Below, piece after piece: positions 8,540-18,302 of a stretch of DNA of 64,000 nt; position 1 is the stretch's first letter; each line of letters begins with the position of its first letter. The position numbers were made by a program, and so were the translations under genes. The notes beneath the pieces are model-generated. The model worked only from the letters and a program-made list of their open reading frames with translations. It searched no databases and was not told the origin of the DNA. The DNA comes from Chitinophagaceae bacterium (GTDB lineage: Bacteria; Bacteroidota; Bacteroidia; Chitinophagales; UBA10324): assembly GCA_016704325.1 (NCBI GenBank), contig JADJAG010000005.1, positions 1 to 64,000 of the forward strand, written 5' to 3'.

Positions 8540-9958
8540 TTATGCAAAACTTGCAGGACAACTTTCATTGTCCGGCGGTGTGATGTAATCTATCATTTCG
8601 TACTTGACTGTCAAATATGAGTATTGCGTACCAGTCCACACTCTTCCTGTGACAAACAATAAATTATTTACGCCTGCCTTAATAGCCATTGGCGTATCAT
8701 CACCATTTCCTATGCCAGTAAACCATTCCTGCCATTTCACATTTCCACTTTCGTCATATGCGAGAGTAAGGAAATCTTTATTTCCTATATTGTATACATC
8801 TCCTGTCACAAGAATATCACCGTAGGGAGCAATGTCGAGTTTTCTTGCTGTAGCGGTTTTTGTTTCGTCAGGTGCAGAGTAAAACTTCTCCCATTGTACA
8901 GTTCCATTACTGTTGTATTTGATGGTTATGAAATCGCTGCCGCTATTTGTTTTGTTAGTGTATCCTGTCAGATATACATAGCCATTTACATCCACTCCGA
9001 TAGAATTCGCCTGATCATCTAATCCTACATTATCCCAGGTTACTGACCACACCGTGTTCAATTCTTCATCAAACTTTACAGTTTTTATATCATAGTGCGT
9101 ACCATTTGTTGCTGCACCGGTCACGTAAATGTTATCGTACTGATCTTTAGCTAAAGCAGTAGGATGATCTAACCCTAAACCGGAAGAAGAATTACGAGTT
9201 ACTGTTATTTGCGCTCCTGTAGTTGCATTGTATTTAACTGTAGCAAAGTCCCAATTGCTAAATGAACTTGCACTTCCACCGGTTACATACACCCGCGCAC
9301 TGCTACCTAGAGTGATAGCTGCCGGAATATCAAGTAGACTCGTATAATCATATCTTGCTTCCCATATGAAAGTTCCGTTAGATGCGCTGTACTTGCGAGT
9401 ACAATAGTCACTTAAAGAGGTTGTGCCATAGCTCGCGCCTACAACATAAAGAGCACCTGCTCCGTCCAATACCATATCAGTAGGAACATCGTAACTACTA
9501 CCGGGACCATTGTATTGTTCCTCCCAAACTAAAGTGCCTCCATCATCATACTTTTGGATGACCCAATCATACCCATTCCCCGAGGAAACGATAGAAGTTC
9601 CCGCTACGTATATATCATCTGAAGCGTCAATGGCGACAGCTACCCCATAATCTCTATTGTTATTAGTGTGATCATACTGAACCTGCCAAAGTACTGTCCC
9701 ATCAGTTGCATATTTAGTAATTAGCATGTCTGTGTTATTGGTAGTTACCATGGTATTTCCAACTACAATTAGATTACCCGATCCGTCTAACGCCGAGGAG
9801 CTCCAGTCTATGGTATCAGGTGTGCCGGTAGTATGTTCCCACAATTTAGCTGCTAATGTTGAATTATTGAACTGGGCTGAAGTGGTAAACAGATTTGCTG
9901 AACAAATAGCCACTGCGATAACAACTTTTACAATACAAAATGGGTAGTAGTTTTTCAT
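8540..9958 (-). CDS. Secreted propeller protein, N-terminal part (broken gene 5827-9958)
   Basis: A 472-residue ORF with a clear signal peptide (MKNYYPFCIVKVVIAVAICS, cleavage near TTSAQ). About eight blades follow of the kind YVTGxxxxxxxDFxTxKYNxxGxxxWxxxY, for example VYVTGGSASSFSNWDFATVKY. It has no sorting domain and stops at CPASFA, immediately before FKNKGQ of the next piece, with the TAA in frame. Related Bacteroidota proteins continue from a proline-rich 'PPD' linker into this domain, so I infer one long T9SS cargo with a nonsense change. The first residues and promoter region are duplicated at 28499-28590. The gene diverges from the tail-fibre-like fragment at 10339. Confidence 0.8.
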   Translation of the reverse strand: MKNYYPFCIVKVVIAVAICSANLFTTSAQFNNSTLAAKLWEHTTGTPDTIDWSSSALDGSGNLIVVGNTMVTTNNTDMLITKYATDGTVLWQVQYDHTNNNRDYGVAVAIDASDDIYVAGTSIVSSGNGYDWVIQKYDDGGTLVWEEQYNGPGSSYDVPTDMVLDGAGALYVVGASYGTTSLSDYCTRKYSASNGTFIWEARYDYTSLLDIPAAITLGSSARVYVTGGSASSFSNWDFATVKYNATTGAQITVTRNSSSGLGLDHPTALAKDQYDNIYVTGAATNGTHYDIKTVKFDEELNTVWSVTWDNVGLDDQANSIGVDVNGYVYLTGYTNKTNSGSDFITIKYNSNGTVQWEKFYSAPDETKTATARKLDIAPYGDILVTGDVYNIGNKDFLTLAYDESGNVKWQEWFTGIGNGDDTPMAIKAGVNNLLFVTGRVWTGTQYSYLTVKYEMIDYITPPDNESCPASFA

Positions 9959-10445
9959 AAGTTAGATTTGGTTTGCCTTTATAAAGTATTCTATTCCTGC
10001 TCTTAGTTCTTCGTTTATCTTTTGAATCAGGAGCTTAAACTACTTCATGCAAATACAGGCGTCAAAACAAAAAAATCAAAAACGGAGTAATGTGACGTGC
10101 CGGCGGGTTAGTGATTTGATTACTACTAGTAAATAAAATCATTGTGAAATTTAAGGATGACTTAGTCATGGGATGACTATAATTCACCTGTTTATTGTAA
10201 GCGATTATTCAATGTCATCCAATGTCAGTCATTCCCTTTCCTCAATTCAAAACCACCGTTTACAAAACAGATTTGAATGCCGGTATACCTGCGCAGGTTA
10301 CGTTTGTCGGAAATTAATTCACAAACCAATAACCTATCATGAAAAATCTCTTACTACTTCCGGCACTGTTACTGGTGATCGGATTTGCTCAAACATTAAG
10401 TGCACAAAATACCTTCCCCGCCAATGGTGCTGCAGGTATAGGAAC
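9864..10445. repeat. Duplicated divergent promoter segment, copy 1
   Basis: About 580 bp match 28499-29085 with scattered substitutions and small indels. The copy includes the first codons of the minus-strand propeller gene, the whole 380-bp intergenic region and the first 35 or so codons of a plus-strand gene whose full version starts at 28971. The left gene is complete here and a stub at 28.5 kb; the right gene is a stub here and complete at 29 kb. The divergence shows this is not a simple assembly echo. Confidence 0.85.
10163..10179. promoter_or_regulatory. Conserved palindrome between divergent genes (possible operator), copy 1
   Basis: TAGTCAT-GGG-ATGACTA is a perfect 7+7 palindrome midway between the two divergent starts. 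It is kept in the second copy (28796-28814, where it extends to 8+8) although nearby bases differ. Its place and conservation suggest a protein-binding site. No regulator is known. Confidence 0.35.
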
Positions 10446-10684
10446 TGCCACTCACTCCCAGACTATGCTTTGCTGGACAGGATACTGTTTCAATATATTG
10501 AGCTCCGAAAAGATCCCGGGGAGATTGTAGAAAAGGGATTTGATCAGGCACTGGTAAACCGCATACTAAAAATGGTGAATACCAGTGAACATAAAAGGCA
10601 GCAGGCACCTCCTGTATTGCGGGTTTCACCTAAAGCATTCGGATCAGGCAGGAGGTTACCGATTGTTGCGAAGTATCTTTCGTG
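10339..10684 (+). pseudogene. Chimeric remnant: start of tail-fibre-like gene joined to nadE 3' end
   Basis: From the ATG at 10339 the first 36 or so codons (MKNLLLLPALLLVIGFAQTL, then ...GAAGIGTAT) copy the gene at 28971. At about 10452 the sequence switches to the final 228 bp of nadE, out of frame with that start. Read in its own frame from about 10457, the nadE tail is intact: ALLDRILFQYIELRK ... ILKMVNTSEHKRQQAPPVLR ... RRLPIVAKYLS and a stop. It lacks the two single-base losses present in the copy near 2070-2110. The junction carries a 4-bp overlap (ACTC) shared with the other nadE copy. No functional product is expected. This is a recombination scar or an assembly join. Confidence 0.8.
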
Positions 10685-10830
10685 ATTTAGTTTCATGAAA
10701 AATTTAATCGTTTGTAATACGCTCTTTATTGGAACAATTTTGGGTATGTCAAATGATAGGTAAGATTTCCAACGACCAGGAATTAGCATTACGAATAGTT
10801 CATAATTAATAATTGGCCATTTGTAATTTA

Positions 10831-13149
10831 TTAAAACGGATGCCCAATCGCAATATTCAATACCAGATTCTCTTTTCTCCAGCCGGGACTGCCGAAATTT
10901 ATCTGATCAAATACCCAACGGTCTCCCGGTTCAAGCCAGGGTTTTCGGATGGGAAATGCAAGATCAAGCCGTATTACGAAAAAATTTACATCAGCGCGTA
11001 GACCGAGGCCGGTACCGAAAGCGAGTTCATTCATAAAATCTTTTACCTCAAATAATCCACCCGGACGCAGAGGATCGTTTTGGAGTAACCATACATTTCC
11101 GGCATCCACAAATACAGCACCTTTGATCACACTGATAATATTGAAACGGTATTCTGCATTCATCTCGAGCTTTATATCACCTGCCTGTTCAAAGAAGGAA
11201 AGAGAGTCAGGAGAAGGAGGCGGATACGTTCCCGGACCCAGCGTACGTGCACGAAAAGCACGGATACTGTTGCTTCCTCCAATAAAAAACTGTTTGATAT
11301 AGGGTAATGCATCGGAGTTACCATAAGGCACCCCAACACCTGTAATCAGTCGCGTTGCTATTTTATTTTTCTTGTCAAATACATGAAAATACCGGGCATC
11401 AATTTCGAAACGGGAGTATTGCGAATAGGGTGTATTAAATAGCATTGCAGGATCTTCGGGATTCACATTTTTTGAAGAAAAGGCATTGTTGAGGAGACTC
11501 ATCAGGTTACCTGAAAAATCTGCTGTACCTCTGAAATAATATTGGTTTTTAAGCTGGCTCTTTACCTGGTTATTAAACGTGTACCGGTATTGTAAACCCA
11601 GGATGAATTGGTTCTGAAAGTTTTTTTGCAGGAAGGGATTTATTTCCAGCAAGGAGTCAAATAAAGGAGTGGTTTGACTGGTGCGTACATAATTAATCAC
11701 TACAGGATCTAACTCATGCAGCTTCGTTTCACTCTCCTGCCAATAATAACCATAGGTGAATTCCAGTGAATTCATGGTGTAATAGTCTACCCGGTAATTC
11801 CGCTCCGCACTTAATTCAAATTTTGTTTTGGGTATGAAATAGCTTGATATCTTACTTACGTTATAGAACGGGATCAGAAATTTGGGAACATACAACTTCG
11901 CCTCAACGCTCAGGTTGAAAGCTCCCAATGAAGGTTGTCCCGGTTGTTGACCACTGATCTGTGTTTCCAAACCCGCCTGTGTGCTAAGTACAAAAAGTTC
12001 GGAGCCCTTCAAGAGATTCCGGTTTCTGAAACTGAGATCGATGCCCGGTCCGGCAAAATTGGTTGACTTGGTAATGGCCAGAATCTCAGCCCTCAGCGAT
12101 TTTTTACGCAAAGGGGTGAGATAGATGGATGCATTTAAGAAGGAGGTGTCATTAACAACCTCATCAGTGAATTTAATATTTACAAATTTAAAGATTCCAA
12201 GTCCCATTAATCTTCTTAAGGTGATATCATGATTAAGCCGGGAATAGTACGTGTTGCGCTCAAAGAAAACTGAATTGGCAATTGATTTTGGATTAAAGGT
12301 GCTGTCGGAGTTGATGTAATATTTACCTTCTATTATTATGGTATCCTGGCTGGCGAAAGTGGTATCGTTGTCGAGTGAATATTTAGGATGAATAACTACA
12401 TCATGCATAAGATAACGCTCCAGGGCTTTTGGCGGCGTTTCCTCTTTTACCTCCAGCGACAAATTCACCATTCGTTTACCGATAGCAGTATCAGCATAGC
12501 ATACCAGGTAATCAGGATTGAAGTAAAAAAATCCTTCGTTCTTCAAATACAGATCAATCCTTTCACGCTCGGCCTTAATGGTCGTGAGATTATAGATGTC
12601 GCCTGGTTTTAAAAGGGTTTTGGCGGTGTCTTCTAAAATTTTTGAATTCACTGAATTTATCCTGGGAGGAAACTTGACAGAATCAATTCTATATGGCGGA
12701 AAAAGTACGGCAGTATAAATGACCTTTGCGGTTTTACCTTTTTCTTTTATTTCATAACTCACCTTTGAGCGGAAGTAACCGTTATTGTCCAGGCGATTGG
12801 AAATGAGTGAAGAAACTGCAACCGGTGAAACTTTTTTTAATAATACTGGAGGCTCTCCGATTTTATTTTTGAAAAAATAGCGCAGCCCTTTTCCTTTGGG
12901 TGTATCAGTAACTTCATAGAACCAAAGTTTGGGCCTGAAAACACCGAGGAAAGTACGATTGGGTTCCGGGGTAATCACTTTTGCTACTTCTTTCTTAAGA
13001 TCTTTGGTTTTGGGTATTTCTCCTTCTTTAATGAATTCTATTGTTGCTCCTGTATAAAGTTTCTCCCCATCAGGTAAATATTTCAGCCCTGTGCACCCGC
13101 CAAGGAATACAGCAAAAATTAAAGTAAGGAGGACGTTACTTGTTTTCAT
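10831..13149 (-). CDS. tamL: TamL, Omp85-family outer-membrane lipoprotein
   Basis: 772 residues. A lipoprotein signal ends at the lipobox FLGGC (Cys19), as in the Bacteroidota TamL version of TamA. POTRA-like domains occupy roughly residues 25-330 (for example SNRLDNNGYFRSKVSYEIKE). A 16-stranded BamA-type barrel follows, with the family's RxF-type motif near FFIGGSNSIRAFRARTLGPG and an end typical of Omp85 proteins (LVLNIAIGHPF, terminal aromatic). It works with TamB to move proteins or lipids to the outer membrane. Its ATG overlaps the tamB stop as ATGA (13146-13149), so the two are translationally coupled in one operon. Confidence 0.92.
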   Translation of the reverse strand: MKTSNVLLTLIFAVFLGGCTGLKYLPDGEKLYTGATIEFIKEGEIPKTKDLKKEVAKVITPEPNRTFLGVFRPKLWFYEVTDTPKGKGLRYFFKNKIGEPPVLLKKVSPVAVSSLISNRLDNNGYFRSKVSYEIKEKGKTAKVIYTAVLFPPYRIDSVKFPPRINSVNSKILEDTAKTLLKPGDIYNLTTIKAERERIDLYLKNEGFFYFNPDYLVCYADTAIGKRMVNLSLEVKEETPPKALERYLMHDVVIHPKYSLDNDTTFASQDTIIIEGKYYINSDSTFNPKSIANSVFFERNTYYSRLNHDITLRRLMGLGIFKFVNIKFTDEVVNDTSFLNASIYLTPLRKKSLRAEILAITKSTNFAGPGIDLSFRNRNLLKGSELFVLSTQAGLETQISGQQPGQPSLGAFNLSVEAKLYVPKFLIPFYNVSKISSYFIPKTKFELSAERNYRVDYYTMNSLEFTYGYYWQESETKLHELDPVVINYVRTSQTTPLFDSLLEINPFLQKNFQNQFILGLQYRYTFNNQVKSQLKNQYYFRGTADFSGNLMSLLNNAFSSKNVNPEDPAMLFNTPYSQYSRFEIDARYFHVFDKKNKIATRLITGVGVPYGNSDALPYIKQFFIGGSNSIRAFRARTLGPGTYPPPSPDSLSFFEQAGDIKLEMNAEYRFNIISVIKGAVFVDAGNVWLLQNDPLRPGGLFEVKDFMNELAFGTGLGLRADVNFFVIRLDLAFPIRKPWLEPGDRWVFDQINFGSPGWRKENLVLNIAIGHPF

Positions 13150-16100
13150 TCGCCGGGTGGAGGTTTTACGCCATCGCTTTTTGAATCACTTTTCTTTTTC
13201 TTCAATTTTTCTTCTTCCGTTCGTTTAAATAATTCACGTTCACGATCATAATCTTTGGTAAACACAAACCCCAGGGCACTTTCGATGATCTCGCCCTGCA
13301 ACATGTCATAATCATTGCGACGGTAAAAGTGAAGCTGGTAAGTTCCTTCCGGTGTAAGCTTGTATTCCCCGGATAAGTCACCGGTTATATTGCTGATATT
13401 ATTTTCTTTTACTTTTTCTCCTTCCAGGTCAATGTTTCCTCCCACCTGCACATTTAACCGGTTATTAAAAAATTGTTTGGATACACCCAGTTCCAGTTCC
13501 GTTCTGCCCTCTGCTTCACCTGATGTATAATCTTCGTACGATTGTAGATTGATATTCAGCTGTACCCCTTTCACATAATTTCCTGCTAACCTGTTCAACT
13601 GCTGGCTAAGCAACTTTGATACACTGTTGCGGGCAACATTAGCAACGTCATTGTCTTTCGAAGACTCCAGCGGATCATCAGCAATAAAACGATTGAGTAT
13701 CAGTAAAGCAAAAACCTGTTTGTTCAGGTCTGATTCATTTTCATTTAACTGGTTCAGTTTGGCATACACAGAACCATTTAATGCACCTCTTTCATTAGGA
13801 GGCAGATCGAGTGAGAATGTTATTTCGGGTTTCAACAGCTCACCTTTCATGTACATATATAGCTGGAAAGGCAATAGCTGCTGATACATGTTTTTATCCT
13901 GATCGCTTAGGCCGGTGAGCTGGTCTGCTACTAAATCAATGGGTGAGGTCCGGACTTCATACATAGCGGTAAGATCTACTTCCGCTTCCATCGGGTCACC
14001 ATTCCACGTGATGGAACCTTCTTTCAGAATGAACTTCTTTTTTACAAAATCATAAAATGAAAGCCGGTAAGAACCTTCTGAAATCTCATACCTGCCTGTC
14101 AAGCTGGTTTTACCGCTTGGATCCAGGGTAAAATTCAAAGTAGCATCTCCAAAAACCTGCAAAGAATCACCTGATGCGGGATCAATCACAATAGCCAGGG
14201 AAGAGTTTTTATTCACTTCAATATTTGCAGAAATATCCACTCCTTTCATTGACGAAGCAGGGCCTGCTGCAGAATCATTCTTAATACGCGTCATGATGGG
14301 ATGAAGCGTGTCGTTGCGGTTTATGAAAATAACCACGCCACGAGTTTCTTCATTGGTTACTTTTTCTTTCGGACGTGTAATTGATAAAGCCGATCCATCA
14401 TCGAGTTTAATATTTGCATTTATTTTAGGAAAATCTTTGGTGCCGGTGATTTTTATGTGACTGTCTAAGATTGCCCGGCCCTTGAATTGGCCCGTATCAT
14501 TACGACTCGAATTGATGGCAAGAAAATCGTTGGATTCTATCGTAAGGTCGAAAGCCACTGTTTCCTTAGGATCTGGAGCAACCCAGCCGGTAATTACAGC
14601 CGCATTACCGAGCGTATCCGTTAAACGGAAATTAGGAAAAGTGGCTTTAGTACTTTGAAAAAGAATTTCTTCATTCTTTAGTGTATAATAGCTATTGATA
14701 TACGTCACATTAAAACCTGCATCATTAAAAGTCATGCTACCATTCAGATCAGGAGCGGCGGCACTTCCCTTTATTTTAAGATTCCCTTTCAACGATCCCT
14801 TTAGCCTTGTGGCCTGACCGAATGTATAAGCTTCCAATGTGGCGAGGTTTACATTGGTTAAAACCACATCAAAATTTAATGCGTTTTCATTTTGAGCAGT
14901 ATTGTAGAAGCCATCAACAGCAATATCATTTCCTTCTCCCTTTATGGTTACTGCCACAGTATAGTTGTTAGCAGTTTCGTTATTTGCTTTTGCCGTGATG
15001 GTTCCCAATGTATCTTCCTTAAAGCTAAAATGGTCAATGATAAGATCTGCGTTAAAGGCAGGAGTGGATTGTAGATTTTTTACCAGTACAGATCCATTGA
15101 TCAAACCTCCTGCAACTATTTCATTGGCTTCTATCATTTCTGTTAACGCTTCCAGGTTGAAATCACTGAAAGTTATTTCCAGTGGAGCATTGCCGGATTC
15201 GATGCCTGTGCTGTTTAATTTAAAAAGTTGTCCGCCGTTGCTCAGGGCAATATTATTTGCAAATAATATTTCCTTTCCAATCACCAAAAGATTATCCGGA
15301 GTAACTGACCACGGCTGATAGTTCAGGATTACACTGTCGGGAGTAAAGTGAAAGCGATAGTTCTGGTCTTGCTTTTCAATGTTACCTGCAAGAAGATATT
15401 TTAGTTTATTTTCTTCGTCCTGGATAGTCAGATGGATGCCGGCAGAATCATTTTGAACCTTTCCGCCGACAGCAGGATTTAATACATAGTATTCACCATT
15501 ATCGAGTGCTTTGAGTGCAACATGGTAACGGAGAGATTGAGAATCGGAAGCAATGTTTAATTGAAAGCTGTCAATATGTATACTGTTGTATTGGATTTCA
15601 GGAATGGTCATTTTTAGATCGAGCACATGCGTGCCGCTATTGAAATTGCCGGAAATATCGCCCGGCACAAATTTCTTAAGACCCGGCACCAGCACCGTAT
15701 AAATATCAGAGTTATGCAATTGAAGGTTGAAGGAAAAGTTTTGTTCCTCGTTGAGTTTTATATTCGAATCTGATAAATGAATGTAATGGCTAAGATGTTC
15801 CTGCAGTGCTGCGCCCATATCTGCAATTCCGATATTGCCTTTAAAAGTCCCGCTAACAAATGGTGAGATAATATCGATACTTTTGGAAACTGAATCTGAA
15901 AGCGAAACGAAAAGCAATGAGTCAATGGTGTGAATAGTGTCATGCCGCGTAAATGCCACTTTTCGCAGATCAATATTGCCATTGAGATCATTCAGATTGC
16001 TTCCTTTGATATCTGCAGATAATAGTCCTTTTACGCGAAGGTCATCTTCCATAAAATGGAGTGCCTGCAAATCCATTCCTTGCAGATCAAGTGTAAATTT

Positions 16101-18173
16101 GTAGTATGGAGCTTGTTTGTCGAAGTTCAGGAGCCCGTCAAAATTCAGGGCTAAATTAGGATCATTGGCTGTTGCATTTCCCTCAAAGGAACTTCCTGTA
16201 AAATTCCCATTTGCTGTTATATGCTGATAGTTGTAATTCCTGAATACTGCCTGTTCAATGGCCAGGTTAATTTTCCCTTTGGCAGTTTCCAGTGATAACC
16301 CGGAACCAATAATTTTGGCTTTCAATGTAACAGGGCCCATCGTTTCAGGTTGACGAAGTAGCTGACCCAGGTCAAAATGATCTATGTTGATTGCAGCGTC
16401 ATAATTCTCAGCTGTACGCATTGCTATTTCTGCAATTGCATTTCCGAAAGAGGTCTTTACATCCGCTTTTCCATTAAAATTTTTGAGGTACCCTTTGAAA
16501 AATCCACTCAAAGAAAGCTTATCCGGGATTTCAATATTTTCCGGAAGAACGCCTGGTTTTATCAGCGATCTCACATCTGCTTTGGTGGTTGAGAATTCGG
16601 AAAGGATGATATCAAAATGAGAATTTGCGGCATCGGGTAATCCTTTCACGTTTCCCCGGAACGTCAGGAAAGTATTTTTAGAAGCGGATAATTCAAATAG
16701 CGGGATATGGAGATCCTTTACTGCGCCGTTAATTTTTGCATTCAATTCTACACGCTCAGCCAATAAGCCTGCACTGTTAATCTGTTCAGCCAGGTCTGGT
16801 TGAAATAAAAGCACATCACCAAGTCCGACCACGATGTGATCCAGATCGGCATCGATTCTCAGGTTTCCAATGGAGTCGGCAATGTGTTGAATAGAAGGAT
16901 AGGAAATGGAAATGTGTTTGCGTAAACGGCTTTCACTGGTTTCAAGATCGAGGTTTGCAAGTTCAGCATGCATGGAATCGTAAGTGACTTTAGCTTCGAA
17001 GTGACGAATTTCAAATCCGCTTTTATCAGCCAATTTAAATTCTCTGATCGTGGCTAATATTTCTTTTTCATTGTAGTGTATATCGTGAATGTCAGCTTCA
17101 ATACCGGATAGCCTTAAATGATTGAAATCAATACCTCTAATAGTATCTGCATTGAAATTGTTAAAGACAACAACGTTTCCCTTCAAAGCAAGTGTATTAA
17201 GGCTGACGTTCCAGGGTTTTGTTTGCTGTTTGGTGGGAGCCTGAGTAACTGCCTCCTTTGTTTTTTGGGCAATAGTGTCAGCAGTGATGACTTTATTGAT
17301 GGCAAATTCTATTTTGCTATCTGTTAAAGAAAACTTTTTAAGATCCAGCTGTTGTTTTGGAAGATCTATTTTATCGGCAGTTAAGCCTGCCTTACCAATC
17401 TGCACGCTGATTTTTTGCGCTGGTGTCTGAAAAAGTAAATTTATTGTTGTGAGATCCAATTCATTCACATCCACATCATATTCAATGGCCAAAGAAGAAG
17501 TATCGGTATTGAGAGAGGTTTGTGTTTGAACAATTGAGAAATCCGATTTACTGAGACTTATATTTTTGATGTGAAACTTTTTAGCATCCGGATCAAACAC
17601 TTTAAAGCGTGTTTTGAAGTTGCCGATTTTGAAGTTCATATTACTTCCGGCTGTTTCATCTGCAAACGTTAAGAATAGTTCCTTCAACTCAATTGCGCCG
17701 ATTGCAAATTTCCATGCTGACTTTTGGGAAGTATCGGATGGAAGTGTAGTAACGGAATCAGCGGGACTGAATGCATTAATTATGAAATCGAAGTTAAAAC
17801 TGCTGTCGGGCATTGACCTGGTGATATGCGCAGTGAGTTTTTCAATATCAATTTTGTTCAGTTCTATTTTGTTTGAAAGCAGCTTCAGCATGTCAATATC
17901 TACTGACAACCTGTGAACATAGAAAAGGGTATCGTGGTTAAGGTCTTCAAGAAACAGGTCTTTTAAGACGATGGATTTCGGAAAGGCAATATTGATTTCA
18001 CCCAGTCTTACCTCCGAATGTGTTTTGCCAGAAACAAAAGCAATAGCCTTTTGCGTAACGAAGTTTTGCACTGCAGGAACCTGCAATGCGACGATAACAC
18101 CAACCAGCAGTAAAGCCACGCTTAGTATGATCCAAAGAAAAATTTTGGATAGCCTGATGATTGTTCTTTTCAA
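13146..18173 (-). CDS. tamB: TamB, translocation and assembly module / AsmA-like bridge protein
   Basis: 1675 residues. An N-terminal membrane anchor (residues about 8-30, LSKIFLWIILSVALLLVGVI) precedes the AsmA-like start in which HSEVRLGEINIAFPKSIVLK is typical. Over a thousand residues of repetitive beta-strand, lipid-groove-type sequence follow. The last 400 or so residues form the conserved TamB (DUF490) C-terminus, with YEISEGSYRLSFYDFVKKKF, then the LLPFQLYMYMKGELLKPEITF region and an ELELGVSKQFFNNRLNVQVG strand motif. The protein spans the periplasm between inner membrane and the TamL barrel. The length is normal for the phylum. The Lys-rich tail (EEKLKKKKSDSKSDG) is probably a species-specific extension. 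It is the first gene of the tamB-tamL operon. Confidence 0.93.
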   Translation of the reverse strand: MKRTIIRLSKIFLWIILSVALLLVGVIVALQVPAVQNFVTQKAIAFVSGKTHSEVRLGEINIAFPKSIVLKDLFLEDLNHDTLFYVHRLSVDIDMLKLLSNKIELNKIDIEKLTAHITRSMPDSSFNFDFIINAFSPADSVTTLPSDTSQKSAWKFAIGAIELKELFLTFADETAGSNMNFKIGNFKTRFKVFDPDAKKFHIKNISLSKSDFSIVQTQTSLNTDTSSLAIEYDVDVNELDLTTINLLFQTPAQKISVQIGKAGLTADKIDLPKQQLDLKKFSLTDSKIEFAINKVITADTIAQKTKEAVTQAPTKQQTKPWNVSLNTLALKGNVVVFNNFNADTIRGIDFNHLRLSGIEADIHDIHYNEKEILATIREFKLADKSGFEIRHFEAKVTYDSMHAELANLDLETSESRLRKHISISYPSIQHIADSIGNLRIDADLDHIVVGLGDVLLFQPDLAEQINSAGLLAERVELNAKINGAVKDLHIPLFELSASKNTFLTFRGNVKGLPDAANSHFDIILSEFSTTKADVRSLIKPGVLPENIEIPDKLSLSGFFKGYLKNFNGKADVKTSFGNAIAEIAMRTAENYDAAINIDHFDLGQLLRQPETMGPVTLKAKIIGSGLSLETAKGKINLAIEQAVFRNYNYQHITANGNFTGSSFEGNATANDPNLALNFDGLLNFDKQAPYYKFTLDLQGMDLQALHFMEDDLRVKGLLSADIKGSNLNDLNGNIDLRKVAFTRHDTIHTIDSLLFVSLSDSVSKSIDIISPFVSGTFKGNIGIADMGAALQEHLSHYIHLSDSNIKLNEEQNFSFNLQLHNSDIYTVLVPGLKKFVPGDISGNFNSGTHVLDLKMTIPEIQYNSIHIDSFQLNIASDSQSLRYHVALKALDNGEYYVLNPAVGGKVQNDSAGIHLTIQDEENKLKYLLAGNIEKQDQNYRFHFTPDSVILNYQPWSVTPDNLLVIGKEILFANNIALSNGGQLFKLNSTGIESGNAPLEITFSDFNLEALTEMIEANEIVAGGLINGSVLVKNLQSTPAFNADLIIDHFSFKEDTLGTITAKANNETANNYTVAVTIKGEGNDIAVDGFYNTAQNENALNFDVVLTNVNLATLEAYTFGQATRLKGSLKGNLKIKGSAAAPDLNGSMTFNDAGFNVTYINSYYTLKNEEILFQSTKATFPNFRLTDTLGNAAVITGWVAPDPKETVAFDLTIESNDFLAINSSRNDTGQFKGRAILDSHIKITGTKDFPKINANIKLDDGSALSITRPKEKVTNEETRGVVIFINRNDTLHPIMTRIKNDSAAGPASSMKGVDISANIEVNKNSSLAIVIDPASGDSLQVFGDATLNFTLDPSGKTSLTGRYEISEGSYRLSFYDFVKKKFILKEGSITWNGDPMEAEVDLTAMYEVRTSPIDLVADQLTGLSDQDKNMYQQLLPFQLYMYMKGELLKPEITFSLDLPPNERGALNGSVYAKLNQLNENESDLNKQVFALLILNRFIADDPLESSKDNDVANVARNSVSKLLSQQLNRLAGNYVKGVQLNINLQSYEDYTSGEAEGRTELELGVSKQFFNNRLNVQVGGNIDLEGEKVKENNISNITGDLSGEYKLTPEGTYQLHFYRRNDYDMLQGEIIESALGFVFTKDYDRERELFKRTEEEKLKKKKSDSKSDGVKPPPGE

Positions 18174-18302
18174 AAGAGGTATGAATTGAATTCGTTACCG
18201 GTATTGCTTACAAATTATTCACCAATTACTGGTTTAGCAGGAGCAATACTTATTTTGGCTATGATTAGGAGCTAGGGTTGATTGAAATTGCAGGCTCAAC
18301 CT

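Noticed and set aside
10173..10685. Plus-strand frame of 170 codons across the promoter copy and the nadE end
   Set aside because: Only its last 75 or so residues are meaningful (nadE C-terminus); the rest translates intergenic DNA, so it is a chance read-through of a chimeric junction.
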